64,000 nucleotides of DNA from Oscillospiraceae bacterium. GTDB lineage: Bacteria > Bacillota > Clostridia > Oscillospirales > Acutalibacteraceae. Below are positions 29,337-39,325 of this stretch, in pieces; position 1 is the first letter of the stretch; each line of letters begins with the position of its first letter. The translations under genes were made by a program, and so were the position numbers. The stretch spans positions 1 to 64,000 of the forward strand of contig SVOH01000009.1 in the NCBI GenBank assembly GCA_015066515.1. Direction: 5' to 3'. A model generated the notes under the pieces. The model did not search any database, was not told the DNA's origin, and worked only from the letters and a program-made list of their open reading frames with translations.

Positions 29337-30949
29337 GTGACCTTTTCGAAAACCAACCCAACGAATTAAAAACCGATGCTGCTGACGAAACCGTCAGCAG
29401 CACGGAAAATACAGTAAATGAGGAAAGTACTGTTTTTTCGGCACCTGTAGAGCACAAGGCTAAGGCTCCTGTAAACGCAGGCAAAAAACGTATTACCTCT
29501 ATCATAGCTGCTTGCGTTGCAGTTGCGGTGCTCGTAGGCGGCACAATAGCCATAGTAAAGCTTATCCCCGAAATGAAGGGTGACGAAACCGTTAGCTCTG
29601 TGTTTGAGGATATTGCCGTTGTCGATGCTGACTCTAACGCGTTTACCGCGGTTACCGTAAACAATAAAAATGGTGAGTTTAAGTTTGTAACACAACAACT
29701 AAACGGTGTCGATGCTGACGGAAAAGAAGAAGTTACAAACTATTGGACGGTTGAGGGCATAGATGTTTCAAAGCTAAGCACAACAACAACCAACACAATC
29801 ATTAAAGCAGCAGCCGACGTTATTGCTACACGCGAAATAGATACAAAAACACCTGCCGAATGTGGATTTGATTCACCAAAATATAAAATCTCGGTTACAT
29901 CAAGTGCTACTGACCCATACACAATTTTGGTTGGCAATACATCTCCAGATGGCTTAGGTTCTTATATGATGCTTGAGGGCAGTGAAAAAATCTATGTAGC
30001 GCCCGATTCGGAATTTAGTGATTTTGATTTTGCTTTACTTGACCTTTCGGATAAAACCTCTATTCCAATCACAACATTCTCGTCAAGTACGGCTGATAAC
30101 AAAACCGCCGATGGAACTTATGCATTCTTTGATTCGTTAACACTTTCGGGTAAGCTTTTCCCCGAAACCGTAACAATAGTAAACAACAAAGATACCGGCG
30201 ATTCAGCCGCATTGTTACCGTACATTATAACAACACCTACCCAGCGATATGCCAACCACGAAAACCTTAGTTCGCTTGTTGCGCTTTTCTCTACCGAGTC
30301 TGCTGTTGCCGGTAACTATGCACTCGATGTTAACGATGAAACCATTAAATTACTTGGACTTAACAATCCTGACGCCATAGTTACTATGACCATCAACGGC
30401 GAAGCAAGAACATTTAAGTTTGTAAAAGTAGATAGCGAGTACAGTGCGGTTATTTATGACGGCGCACCAATGATACGTAAAGTTATTACAAGCAACTTTG
30501 CTTTCTTATCACTCAAGTCTGAAGACCTTTATTACAAGAACTTGTTTATGAATTCCATAAACGACATTAAAGGATTAAAGTTAAAAGACGCTGAAGGCGA
30601 AGTGAATTTTGATATTTCTTACACAGAGGATGAAAACTCTAACAAGACATATAAAATAATTGCTAACTCAAAAGAAATTGTAGCTAAGAATTTTCAAGAC
30701 TTTTACGCCGACTTTGTTGGTATACAATGTTCTGATTTTAAGACACAGGAAATAAATACCGAGCCTGACGGAACAATCACATTTACGTTCCACGACGATT
30801 CAGAAACAGTTATTGAGTTTTATCGAGCAAACGATACCGAGTATCAATATTCACGTGATGGCAAAGCAATGGGTAAAATTACATCATCTGAATACAACAA
30901 AATGATTAACAATATCCGCAAGATTGCCGCTGGCGAAGCTCCGGTATAA
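29333..30949 (+). CDS. DUF4340 domain membrane protein
   Basis: The 538-aa product has an acidic cytosolic N-terminus (about 1-45), one membrane helix at about 48-72 and a long extracytoplasmic region. That region contains NYWTVEGIDVSKLST and the tandem lobes of DUF4340. Genes of this family usually follow GldG-like genes, as here (ATGA overlap). It is last in the operon, with a strong terminator at 30964-30995. Function unknown. Confidence 0.82.
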   Translation: MSDLFENQPNELKTDAADETVSSTENTVNEESTVFSAPVEHKAKAPVNAGKKRITSIIAACVAVAVLVGGTIAIVKLIPEMKGDETVSSVFEDIAVVDADSNAFTAVTVNNKNGEFKFVTQQLNGVDADGKEEVTNYWTVEGIDVSKLSTTTTNTIIKAAADVIATREIDTKTPAECGFDSPKYKISVTSSATDPYTILVGNTSPDGLGSYMMLEGSEKIYVAPDSEFSDFDFALLDLSDKTSIPITTFSSSTADNKTADGTYAFFDSLTLSGKLFPETVTIVNNKDTGDSAALLPYIITTPTQRYANHENLSSLVALFSTESAVAGNYALDVNDETIKLLGLNNPDAIVTMTINGEARTFKFVKVDSEYSAVIYDGAPMIRKVITSNFAFLSLKSEDLYYKNLFMNSINDIKGLKLKDAEGEVNFDISYTEDENSNKTYKIIANSKEIVAKNFQDFYADFVGIQCSDFKTQEINTEPDGTITFTFHDDSETVIEFYRANDTEYQYSRDGKAMGKITSSEYNKMINNIRKIAAGEAPV

Positions 30950-30963
30950 TTCACAAATTAAGA

Positions 30964-30995
30964 ACTCCCCGATTAGATTTCTAATCGGGGAGTTT
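30964..30995. terminator. Bidirectional terminator between convergent operons
   Basis: Fifteen-base arms (30964-30978 and 30981-30995, CTCCCCGATTAGA with its complement) give a very stable hairpin with TTTTGTTTT on the plus side. It lies between the DUF4340 stop (30949) and the cassette B GH16-like stop (31010), so it can serve both. Confidence 0.93.
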
Positions 30996-31009
30996 TGTTT
31001 TATTATGTT

Positions 31010-32785
31010 TTATTCAACGTATGCGGGGGTTTCTATTTCAATAGAATCAGGCAACTGATAAATACGAACCGAGTTGATATATGAAGAAATTGGAGTATCA
31101 AATGCATCTATCCACATATCAGGTGTGTATCCACTGTTTTCGGTATATGGATGTTGGTTCATAATAAGATAGTAGTAAAGATCATATCCCCAGCCGTTGT
31201 TTTTGCTAAGAGCTTCATCTGTGAGATCCCAGTCATAAACCCAGTCACGCTCAAGCCAGCACTTACCGTCAATATACATCTTATAACCCTCTTTGGTATA
31301 AAGCAAACCATATTTATGGTAAGAGTCGTTAAGTTTTTCAAGCTCTTCGCCTGTAAACTTATACTTTTGCTTCTCGTTATCTTCAGGATTATAATACGGG
31401 TTATTTGGGTCTGAATAGGCAGGGCGCCAACTTGTAATAAAGCCCCAAGCTTCCCAGTCAAGAATTCTTGAACGGAATTTGTCAACCCTAGGTTTTGCTT
31501 CACCCGGAACGTTATGATAAACAACATCGCCGTGGAAGGTTGTAAGCTCCACAGGATTACCGTTTTCATCTACGCTCGTATTCACAATGCCGTTTGTTAT
31601 AAACTTTCCATTATGATTATAGCTGTAAGGCTTATAGTATTTGTGCAAGCTTACGTCCCAAGTATCACCGTTAGAAAAGGTTTCAAAAATATCAAATTCC
31701 AAAATCCACGCTGCGCTATACTGTTCTTTTGGAATTATAAGACCACCGTCAGGGTTGCTCATAAGCCATAACGGCATAATAATACCGTCGGTGTACGAAA
31801 TTTTAGCGTCAAACTCTATATAACCGTTACGGTATGCCATCGTGTCTTCAGTATCGTATGAACCGCAAGAAGCATATCCAATATCAGGATTATCTTCCGA
31901 AAGCTTACGTATAACCGTCATACGCAGTCTGCCATCTTTAACATAGCAAACGTCTTCGTCGTTTTTGAGGTATTCAAGGTCTGACCACTGTGGCATATGA
32001 GAACCAATGTGCCACTTACTGCGGTCTACAAGCTCATCGCCGTCGAATTCGTCGCCCCAAACGTAAACAAGCTCTTTATCGTAATTTTCAAGTGTGATGG
32101 TTGAGGTAAAGTCTTTTTGTTCACCCTTTAGTGTTGCGATTTTACCCTTTTCACGCTTAACTGTTCTAAACCAGTCAACCGCTTTTTCAGCCATTACTAT
32201 ATGTCCGCCTTCAAACACAATATTGTCGCCTTTAATATTTACGGCAAATTCCTGTTCAGAAAGGTTTGACTTATAGTAGGCGGTGTCGCCTACTATAATC
32301 ATCTTTTCATTGCCTGTTACAGTCTTTTCTTCTTTAACCGGAATTATAACGTTGTCATTATCCTTAAAGAAGCTCGCAAGCTTTTCTGCCAAAACACGCG
32401 CATTTGTAGGAGCGCCATTTTTATCCTTTGAATTTGAGTACACAATAATGTAGTCGGCAAGATTACCTGCAAAATCTACATTTTTATATTCAAATTCAGG
32501 AACGTACTCCTCTTTATGTAATTCATCAAATGAAATTTTTTCCCCTTCTTCTTCCGGTTCGGGAAGCAATTGTCGTTTTGCACGGGTTGTAACATCCTCT
32601 ACCTTGTCAATAGGTTTAGAAGTGTCAACATTTGAATTATCATTGCTTGGTTCACGAAGAATAACCTTATCGCGAATAACAACCTTGGGCGGTTTCTTTT
32701 TCTTGTTTTCTTTACAGCCTACTACTGAAAGCACCATAAAAACCGCAAGCAAAAAGCATATTACTTTTTTTGCTGAAATATTCAT
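31010..32785 (-). CDS. GH16-like secreted lipoprotein (cassette B)
   Basis: I use the ATG at 32785, the position equivalent to the cassette A start with the same GGAAAGGAAGG leader; a longer frame to 32821 would overlap GLUG2. The 591-aa protein has lipobox VVGC (Cys24), a KKKKPPK linker, the accessory domain (IIVGDTAYYKSNL, GGHIVMAEKAVDWF), and a GH16-like domain with E363-F-D365-I-F-E368. The catalytic-motif residues are kept. It has insertions relative to cassette A around the region after the motif (GEAKPRVDKF), so substrate preference may differ. Ends at the bidirectional terminator 30964-30995. Confidence 0.8.
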   Translation of the reverse strand: MNISAKKVICFLLAVFMVLSVVGCKENKKKKPPKVVIRDKVILREPSNDNSNVDTSKPIDKVEDVTTRAKRQLLPEPEEEGEKISFDELHKEEYVPEFEYKNVDFAGNLADYIIVYSNSKDKNGAPTNARVLAEKLASFFKDNDNVIIPVKEEKTVTGNEKMIIVGDTAYYKSNLSEQEFAVNIKGDNIVFEGGHIVMAEKAVDWFRTVKREKGKIATLKGEQKDFTSTITLENYDKELVYVWGDEFDGDELVDRSKWHIGSHMPQWSDLEYLKNDEDVCYVKDGRLRMTVIRKLSEDNPDIGYASCGSYDTEDTMAYRNGYIEFDAKISYTDGIIMPLWLMSNPDGGLIIPKEQYSAAWILEFDIFETFSNGDTWDVSLHKYYKPYSYNHNGKFITNGIVNTSVDENGNPVELTTFHGDVVYHNVPGEAKPRVDKFRSRILDWEAWGFITSWRPAYSDPNNPYYNPEDNEKQKYKFTGEELEKLNDSYHKYGLLYTKEGYKMYIDGKCWLERDWVYDWDLTDEALSKNNGWGYDLYYYLIMNQHPYTENSGYTPDMWIDAFDTPISSYINSVRIYQLPDSIEIETPAYVE

Positions 32786-32807
32786 TCTATTCTGACCCTT
32801 CCTTTCC

Positions 32808-35800
32808 TTAATTTTTTTCAATAACTTCGGTAGAATTTTTCTTGGATACTACCCAAATTACAGCGCCACAAACAATTACAGATATAAGTGCGATAATTGT
32901 TGTTGTATCCGCAGTTTGCGGAGATACAGTACTTGTTGTGCCACCGCCTACTATATAATTGTTACCACTGGTATCAACCTGTATCATACCTTTAGGAGCT
33001 ATAACAATATCATCAACAAACAAGCTTGAATTACCTGTAGCTCTTAAAGATACCCACTGAGTCTTAGCTGTAAAGTTAATGGAATATTGTTTCCATATAC
33101 CTGATTGCTGATTGGTTATAGTGGCAATTGGCTCTACGCTTACTTCAGTGTCTAAATAATCTGGGTGATTATTTTGAACCAAAGACAATGTAACGTTGTT
33201 ATTGGGCTTATCTGTTGCTACCCATAAGGTCATTGTATAGTCCTGACCCACTTTTAATCTTTCTTCGTAATTAATCAGTAAATCAGCACTTGTAGCCGCG
33301 TTGTCGAGCAGTTGCATCGACTTGGTGCCTGTATGCACATACTCAAATTTATAACCAACACGAGAACCCGGTTTGTTATAGTTCCAACGGTTTAAGTCGC
33401 AGTCATATGAAGAATAGGTGTAGCTTTCAAAGTCCTGAGAAATACCAACCTTCTTCCAACCTGCATAAACGTTGATATCGCGTGACAAGAAGAATTCATA
33501 AGGATAGAGTAGTGAGCAGTCGGCAAATGCATACCAACCGGTAAATACATATCCCTGTCTTGAAATTGTTGGGAAGGTTATAGGTTCATATGGTTTACCA
33601 ACAATAGGCTCTAACTCTATACTTGAGTCACCGGTAATAAAGTTAACCTTTACTTCACCTGTGTCATACTGTTTATCAGAGAATAGAGATGCACTTCTGT
33701 CATCTTTATCAAATACGCGAAGTACAGGCGTGCCGTCCTCTTCTGTGCGCCATGTGTTCTCCCAGTCAAGCTCAGGCATAGCGGTCTTTGCCTCTTCGCC
33801 AAGACGCCACTGTGGACGCTTAACGCGAGTAGTACCAAATACATTCTTGCTGCCGTAATAATATACATTTTCAAGGTGAATTACATTACCACCGGCATCA
33901 CGCACATTGGCCTGTGTACCGCCTATTGCACCACTATTGCTTTGTGTAAACGAAACGCAGTTATAAACACGTGAAGCATATGTCCAGAAAGAACCAATTA
34001 TACCGCCTTCACGCGATTTAACCGTGTCGTCACCTTTAATTCTTGCAGTAACAATACAATCACGCACCGCTACCGCAGCGCCACCTGGGCAACCAATACC
34101 GCCAACGCTTGTTGCCTCAATATAACACGTATGGTCTACAAAACAGTTGGAAATTTCAGGCAGCTTTGTTGGTTTTGAATTGCCTGGAACTAAATACTCA
34201 TCACCAACAGTATCGTGATAATAAATTTTCTGGCCGTAGAAGTCATAAAACGCGCTACCCATACCAAATATACCACCTGCGTATACACTGGTATCAGTAA
34301 CTGTAGCCTTGATATATGCTTCTGATATGCCAATATTTTTAACAGTTGCCGAACCGCCAATACGAGGTATAAGAGCTAAGTATGAATTTTGCGGTGTTGT
34401 TTCATAGTTGTAGTACATACCAAATACTACGTAGCCGTCACCATCAAGGTGAGAAGTAAATGCATGGGAGAAGTTTGCACCGTTAAACCAAGTGTTGCAT
34501 CCAACCTTTGCCTGCCATAATTCATCTGAAACATCGTTAAGATATATGTCGGCAATAAGCTTAAAGTGCTTATCCCCATAAGTATTAGAGCTAATAAGCA
34601 ATGCCAATTGTTCGCCGGTTGCAATAAGATACGGTGACAATTTTGTACCCTTACCGCCTGCAAACTTGCTTGCAATTTCGCCTGACCATACCTGACCCTC
34701 TACACCGTCAAAGGATTGAACCTTATGTTTAGGCACAGGATATTTTTCGGTTGTGCTCCAAACATCACCAAATGGAAGCTCTTCCATATTGTCAGAAGCG
34801 TTGTTGCCTATCATTTCACTGTTTTTAATGGTAATTACTCCAGTGGTTTTGATGTCAACATCAGTATAAACCGCACTTGCAACTACTTTATCAGCAGATG
34901 CAAATGGAGCAATACCTACAGAAACACTTTGCTTCACGTCAAGCTTACCTACAATCTCGCCAGCCAAACCGCCTATTTTACCGGTAGCCTTAATTGTACC
35001 CATAAAGATACTATTATCAAGGCGGAGTTTGGTAAAGCCTATGCGACCCACAACACCACCGGCATTAGCAGCGCCTTCAAGAGTTACGTTTTCACCTACC
35101 GCTGCTGCACGAATTGATACAATGTTTGAAGCGTCATCCTCGATACCGCCTACAACCGCACCAATATTTGCACCACTGTTACCTGAAAGGTAAGAATTAT
35201 CAATCTTAACATTTCTAAGCTCAGCCGCGGACGCCAATACAGGTATTAAGCCTGCGTAAACGCCCGACTTAACATCTTTATTGTAAAGGCCGTAAACTGT
35301 ATGGTCGTTACCGTCAAATATACCACCAAAATTGTTTACGTCTTCCGATGTATACCACTGTTTTGCATTTTTTGTCCAATCAGCAGTACTTGTATCATTA
35401 AGATAAATGTCTGCCGTAAGAGTATAGTATGCACCTGTACGGCTATAGTTTAACATTTGCGCAAGTCGCTCGGCTGTATCAATCTGATACGGATTGTTCT
35501 TACTGCCGTTACCGCCTGCATATATGTCGGAAATATTGCCCGACCATACCTCACCCTTAGTTCCTAAGGTTGAAACATGGTTTAAAATTTCAGGAATATC
35601 CTTGGTTACCTTCCAAGTATTTTCCCAATCGAACGCTGCAGCTGTCTTTTTTACTGCCTCGCCCTTAAGCTCGTCTGTAGCTACTTTCTTTATACCGGTT
35701 GCAAATTCCTCTACCTTGGGCGACGGAGCGTCTACATCGGTATAAACATTTTTATACGTACTTATATATGACAATTCATTGTCAGCAGACGGATGAATAC

Positions 35801-37793
35801 CATATGCGATACTATTTTTAATCTTATGTGAGCCGCTGTTTGATGTTGCAACAAATGCTGCTTGATGCGAAGTACCCTGATCAGACATAATACTTCCACC
35901 CGCTGCTATGCAATCGTCAATAAACACTGTGCCGTTTATGTTTGAACAGCCAACAAATGCGGCAGCGCCCTTTATACTGTTCACATTACAATCAATAACA
36001 TCAACGTTACGAATGCTCGCGTTACCGTTTGGTGAAAGGTCACCTATAATAGCTGCGGCACCTACAGTTTTGGTGGTTGCCACAGGGAAAAGGTCGTTCG
36101 CATAGAATTTTGAATTTTTAACGGTAAAGTTTTTAAGAGTTGCATTACCCGCCTGAGGAATTATACCTGCGCGGAGAGCACCCTCCGACTTAATACCGTA
36201 AATAGTAACACCGTTACCGTCAAAATAACCGCTAAATGAATTATTTTCACCCGGAGCATAAAGATTCATCTTTTTTGATTTGAGTACATTCATGGTTTCG
36301 GCATAAGTAAGTCCCTTGACATTATTAAAGTAAAGAGCCTTCACGCCGTCGGCAATCTTATAATTACCGGTAGCCTTGAGTGTACTTACCATAAGATAAA
36401 ACTGCTCACAGTTTTCAATCAAGTATGGGTCGTTTATAGTACCCGTTCCTGCAGCAAAGTTTTTAGCAGTTGTGCCATCCCAAAAATCTTCTTCGGCTTT
36501 AGGACCACCTGCTGCATAATAATCTTCACCGGTAGGAGTAATATACTGCTTTGCAGGCATTGGATAATCTCCGTCTACTACAACCCAGTTGTGTTCCCAG
36601 TCAAGATTAAGTGTTTCCTTTGCCTTGTAACCCTTGAGATAATTGGTTTTAACAACCTTAATTTCAGGGTCAGCATAAGTCAATTTGCCATATGTAGAAT
36701 GATCTACCGTATATGTGTGATCTACGTCCGAATAAACGTCCTTAAACGAATATACAGAAGCCGCAGTAGGAAGCTTATAACCATTCCAAGCACTATCGCG
36801 ATCATCTGCACCGTAAACCTTTACACCTGCCGAAATTACACCGTCAATCATTGCCGAATCAGCATAACCTTGTGGTGTGTTTATAATACCACCTTCAACA
36901 CCCTCGGCATGTTCTTCTTTACAGGTTGTTTTAAGTGTAACGTCTGCAACCAAACAGTTCTTTACCGTAGGATAAGCAGCGTTTGATAAAGAAACACCGA
37001 TAATTGCAGATGTAAATGCGCTTGCCTTTACGTAAGCATATCTTACCGAGCAGTTATTAATAGCAAGCGGTGCGTTTTCAACGTAGTTAACAATAACCGA
37101 TGCAGTACCATAGTTAGCGTCATTCCATGAGCGGTGACCCGAATTAACACCGGATTTATTGTTAAAGCCTTCTTTATCTGTGAAGCTAGCAAGTTCTTCT
37201 TCGCTAAGAGTGTTACGATCAACCTCAGGCTGATCCTTAACGTTTACACAGTAAGAGTTTCTAAAGTGAACATTTTTAATAACGGCACTGCCTTCAACCT
37301 TGGGCAAAAAAGCCGCATAGAGCGTACCTTCGGAATAAAGACCGTAAATATAGTGACCGTCACCATCAAGCGTACCTGCAAACTTTGCAAAGTTGCTTAT
37401 ATTTGATGCTTGATTCCAGTTATTGAGTGAAGCCATATCAAAATCTTCTGTGCCCCACTTTTCATAATCTGAAATATCATTAAGATAAATATCTTTTGCC
37501 AACTTATAATACGCAGGTGCACCATTTGATTTACCATTACTACTCACCATTGTATAAAGCTGGTCGCCGTTTGAAATTATGTACGGATTTACTGCAGTAC
37601 CTTCGCCGGCATCAAACGGAGTTTTCTCTACGTTTTCATGCCAGCCGCCCCAAATATCACTATTGACTTCGGGGTTTTCTGCAACAGCGGTAAAATCTAC
37701 ACCAATAAGTGCCGAGAACACCGATACTGCGAGAATAGAAAGCACCGAAAGAAATGTCAGCAGTTTTCTTCCGTACTGAATAGTTTTTTTCAT
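32808..37793 (-). CDS. GLUG2 surface protein with InlB-type repeat, CBM-like domain and anchor (cassette B)
   Basis: The ATG at 37793 (GGGAG site upstream) matches the cassette A N-terminus MKKTI; an in-frame ATG at 37826 would add 11 non-homologous residues. The 1661-aa protein has a signal peptide and four GLUG/beta-helix modules (TAVNPYIISNGDQL, TINDPYLIENCEQF, SKNNPYQIDTAERL, TKLSPYLIATGEQL). An InlB-type unit (QGYVFTGWYA, NVYAGWK), a CBM4/9-like domain ending SSLFVDDIVIAPKG, and SPQTAD at residue 1624 before a helix and basic tail follow. It is collinear with the cassette A protein from end to end. Confidence 0.85.
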   Translation of the reverse strand: MKKTIQYGRKLLTFLSVLSILAVSVFSALIGVDFTAVAENPEVNSDIWGGWHENVEKTPFDAGEGTAVNPYIISNGDQLYTMVSSNGKSNGAPAYYKLAKDIYLNDISDYEKWGTEDFDMASLNNWNQASNISNFAKFAGTLDGDGHYIYGLYSEGTLYAAFLPKVEGSAVIKNVHFRNSYCVNVKDQPEVDRNTLSEEELASFTDKEGFNNKSGVNSGHRSWNDANYGTASVIVNYVENAPLAINNCSVRYAYVKASAFTSAIIGVSLSNAAYPTVKNCLVADVTLKTTCKEEHAEGVEGGIINTPQGYADSAMIDGVISAGVKVYGADDRDSAWNGYKLPTAASVYSFKDVYSDVDHTYTVDHSTYGKLTYADPEIKVVKTNYLKGYKAKETLNLDWEHNWVVVDGDYPMPAKQYITPTGEDYYAAGGPKAEEDFWDGTTAKNFAAGTGTINDPYLIENCEQFYLMVSTLKATGNYKIADGVKALYFNNVKGLTYAETMNVLKSKKMNLYAPGENNSFSGYFDGNGVTIYGIKSEGALRAGIIPQAGNATLKNFTVKNSKFYANDLFPVATTKTVGAAAIIGDLSPNGNASIRNVDVIDCNVNSIKGAAAFVGCSNINGTVFIDDCIAAGGSIMSDQGTSHQAAFVATSNSGSHKIKNSIAYGIHPSADNELSYISTYKNVYTDVDAPSPKVEEFATGIKKVATDELKGEAVKKTAAAFDWENTWKVTKDIPEILNHVSTLGTKGEVWSGNISDIYAGGNGSKNNPYQIDTAERLAQMLNYSRTGAYYTLTADIYLNDTSTADWTKNAKQWYTSEDVNNFGGIFDGNDHTVYGLYNKDVKSGVYAGLIPVLASAAELRNVKIDNSYLSGNSGANIGAVVGGIEDDASNIVSIRAAAVGENVTLEGAANAGGVVGRIGFTKLRLDNSIFMGTIKATGKIGGLAGEIVGKLDVKQSVSVGIAPFASADKVVASAVYTDVDIKTTGVITIKNSEMIGNNASDNMEELPFGDVWSTTEKYPVPKHKVQSFDGVEGQVWSGEIASKFAGGKGTKLSPYLIATGEQLALLISSNTYGDKHFKLIADIYLNDVSDELWQAKVGCNTWFNGANFSHAFTSHLDGDGYVVFGMYYNYETTPQNSYLALIPRIGGSATVKNIGISEAYIKATVTDTSVYAGGIFGMGSAFYDFYGQKIYYHDTVGDEYLVPGNSKPTKLPEISNCFVDHTCYIEATSVGGIGCPGGAAVAVRDCIVTARIKGDDTVKSREGGIIGSFWTYASRVYNCVSFTQSNSGAIGGTQANVRDAGGNVIHLENVYYYGSKNVFGTTRVKRPQWRLGEEAKTAMPELDWENTWRTEEDGTPVLRVFDKDDRSASLFSDKQYDTGEVKVNFITGDSSIELEPIVGKPYEPITFPTISRQGYVFTGWYAFADCSLLYPYEFFLSRDINVYAGWKKVGISQDFESYTYSSYDCDLNRWNYNKPGSRVGYKFEYVHTGTKSMQLLDNAATSADLLINYEERLKVGQDYTMTLWVATDKPNNNVTLSLVQNNHPDYLDTEVSVEPIATITNQQSGIWKQYSINFTAKTQWVSLRATGNSSLFVDDIVIAPKGMIQVDTSGNNYIVGGGTTSTVSPQTADTTTIIALISVIVCGAVIWVVSKKNSTEVIEKN

Positions 37794-37828
37794 CAAACTA
37801 TCTCCCTTTCTCAAAATTTTACACACGC

Positions 37829-37862
37829 TAAACCCCTGCCGCTATAAGAGCGGCAAGGTTTA
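37829..37862 (-). other. Intercistronic hairpin between SBP and GLUG2 (cassette B)
   Basis: TGCCGCT (37837-37843) pairs with AGCGGCA (37849-37855), extended by TAAACC/GGTTTA outer arms. It lies in the 81-nt gap after the binding-protein stop, at the same place as the cassette A hairpin but with different sequence. No clean T-run follows. Confidence 0.7.
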
Positions 37863-37874
37863 AAGGAGATTTAA

Positions 37875-39302
37875 TTATTCGCGTATACCTGTGTTCTTTG
37901 CAACGAATTTATTCATAACGTCACAAGCTCTGTCAACACCGTCAGAAAGCTTATCAAAAGTAACGTTAACCTGACTTGGGTCGCCATAATTACACTCTTC
38001 CCAAGGTTGCTCGTCAAAACCTGTAAGTTTTTCGGTTGAATCCTCTTTTGTGTATAGAGGAGTAAAATTATCCATACCGATGTTGTCTGTCATACTAAAG
38101 AAGAAGGTTGCAGCCTCGTCAGAAATAAATGCGTCCTTTGTATTATAGTTGCTTGAGTCAAGATACTGACGAAGGAATATACCTGCGGCAACAGGCTCAT
38201 CAGCACCACGGCAAATACCCCAAAGCTTAAGCATTGCGGTACCGCCTGCCTTCATACCTTCTTTATATGCAGGCATATAATAGAAACCTATGTCATTCCA
38301 GTTGTAATTTGCGTTAGAACCATTCTTTTTAAGAGACCAACCTGCAAGACCGGTGGTAATACCAACTCTGCCTTCTGGGAATGGAATCCAACCAGAAACG
38401 AAGCCTTCCTTGTTCCAAGTAGCCAGCTTTGTCATAGCCTCACGATGCAACGGATCGTTAAGACCGTTTACAAATTTACCGTCTTCATATTTGTAAAGCA
38501 CGCAACCAATTGAACCCAATAGATAGTTTGCAACGTCGTGACAACCACGAATACCTGTACCCATACCATCAATACTGTCTACTGCTCTTGCTATAGCTGC
38601 AAAAGCGTCCCAAGTCCATTTACCTTCTTTATCATACTGTTCTGGAGTATAGCAGTTTGCACGCTGAAGAAGATTTTTTGAATAGATAACGCAAGCGTTT
38701 TCTGTCCAAATGTTACTAATTGTATTGCAAAGATATGGCTCACCGCCGAATGTGGTGTACTTAAATACTGATTGATCCCAAATAGGATCTGTCATATCAA
38801 GCTTTGCTGCGGTAATAGGCTGTAAAACTGCCATCGCTGCAGGGAAGTCAGAGTTAACACGCATTACGTCAACGTTTGTACCTGCTGCCAAAAGACCTGC
38901 TATTTCGTTTACGTTGTCTCCAACGAGAATTTCTTTAACGGTGATACCGTAGTCTTTTTCGAACTTGTCAATAACAGGACCTGATTCGTCAGCCTCTGAC
39001 AAAATTGTTGTAGCAAATACAACGGTTTTGCCGCGGTAATCTTCGGGATTTACACCGTTTGTGTATATAGCATTGCCGCTTTGTGTTGTGTTGCCACCCT
39101 GCTGAGTGTTGCCACCCTGCTGAGTGTTGCCGCCCTGCTGAGTGCCGTCACCGCTCGAAGTTTCAACGTCTTCATATATAGTGTTATACTGATAGATAAC
39201 ACTGCCTTCAGAATAATCATCCTCTGTATTGCTGCATCCTGCAAGCGAGAAAACCAAAACAAGTGCCAAAAGTAAAGCAATTATTCTTTTAGATGTGTTC
39301 AT
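37875..39302 (-). CDS. Extracellular solute-binding lipoprotein (cassette B)
   Basis: The 475-aa protein has lipobox LAGC (Cys23), a linker with Q-Q-G-G-N-T repeats (about 55-77) and a family 1 solute-binding fold with the same landmarks as the cassette A copy (VVFATTILSEADESGPV, KDYGITVKEILVGDNVNE, WTWDAFAAIARAVD, terminal KNTGIRE). It lies 23 nt after GLUG1. As in cassette A, no importer permease is nearby. Confidence 0.85.
   Translation of the reverse strand: MNTSKRIIALLLALVLVFSLAGCSNTEDDYSEGSVIYQYNTIYEDVETSSGDGTQQGGNTQQGGNTQQGGNTTQSGNAIYTNGVNPEDYRGKTVVFATTILSEADESGPVIDKFEKDYGITVKEILVGDNVNEIAGLLAAGTNVDVMRVNSDFPAAMAVLQPITAAKLDMTDPIWDQSVFKYTTFGGEPYLCNTISNIWTENACVIYSKNLLQRANCYTPEQYDKEGKWTWDAFAAIARAVDSIDGMGTGIRGCHDVANYLLGSIGCVLYKYEDGKFVNGLNDPLHREAMTKLATWNKEGFVSGWIPFPEGRVGITTGLAGWSLKKNGSNANYNWNDIGFYYMPAYKEGMKAGGTAMLKLWGICRGADEPVAAGIFLRQYLDSSNYNTKDAFISDEAATFFFSMTDNIGMDNFTPLYTKEDSTEKLTGFDEQPWEECNYGDPSQVNVTFDKLSDGVDRACDVMNKFVAKNTGIRE
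39088..39141 (-). repeat. 18-nt tandem repeat encoding the SBP linker (cassette B)
   Basis: Three adjacent 18-nt units (starting 39088, 39106 and 39124), the first two identical and the third differing at one base, encode G-G-N-T-Q-Q repeats. One unit fewer than in cassette A. Confidence 0.85.
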
Positions 39303-39325
39303 AGTGTTTATACTCCTTTTTAATA

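Noticed and set aside
25832-30949. ABC importer partner for the solute-binding lipoproteins
   Set aside because: The permease is ABC-2 (export) type and comes with GldG-like and DUF4340 proteins, unlike sugar importers.
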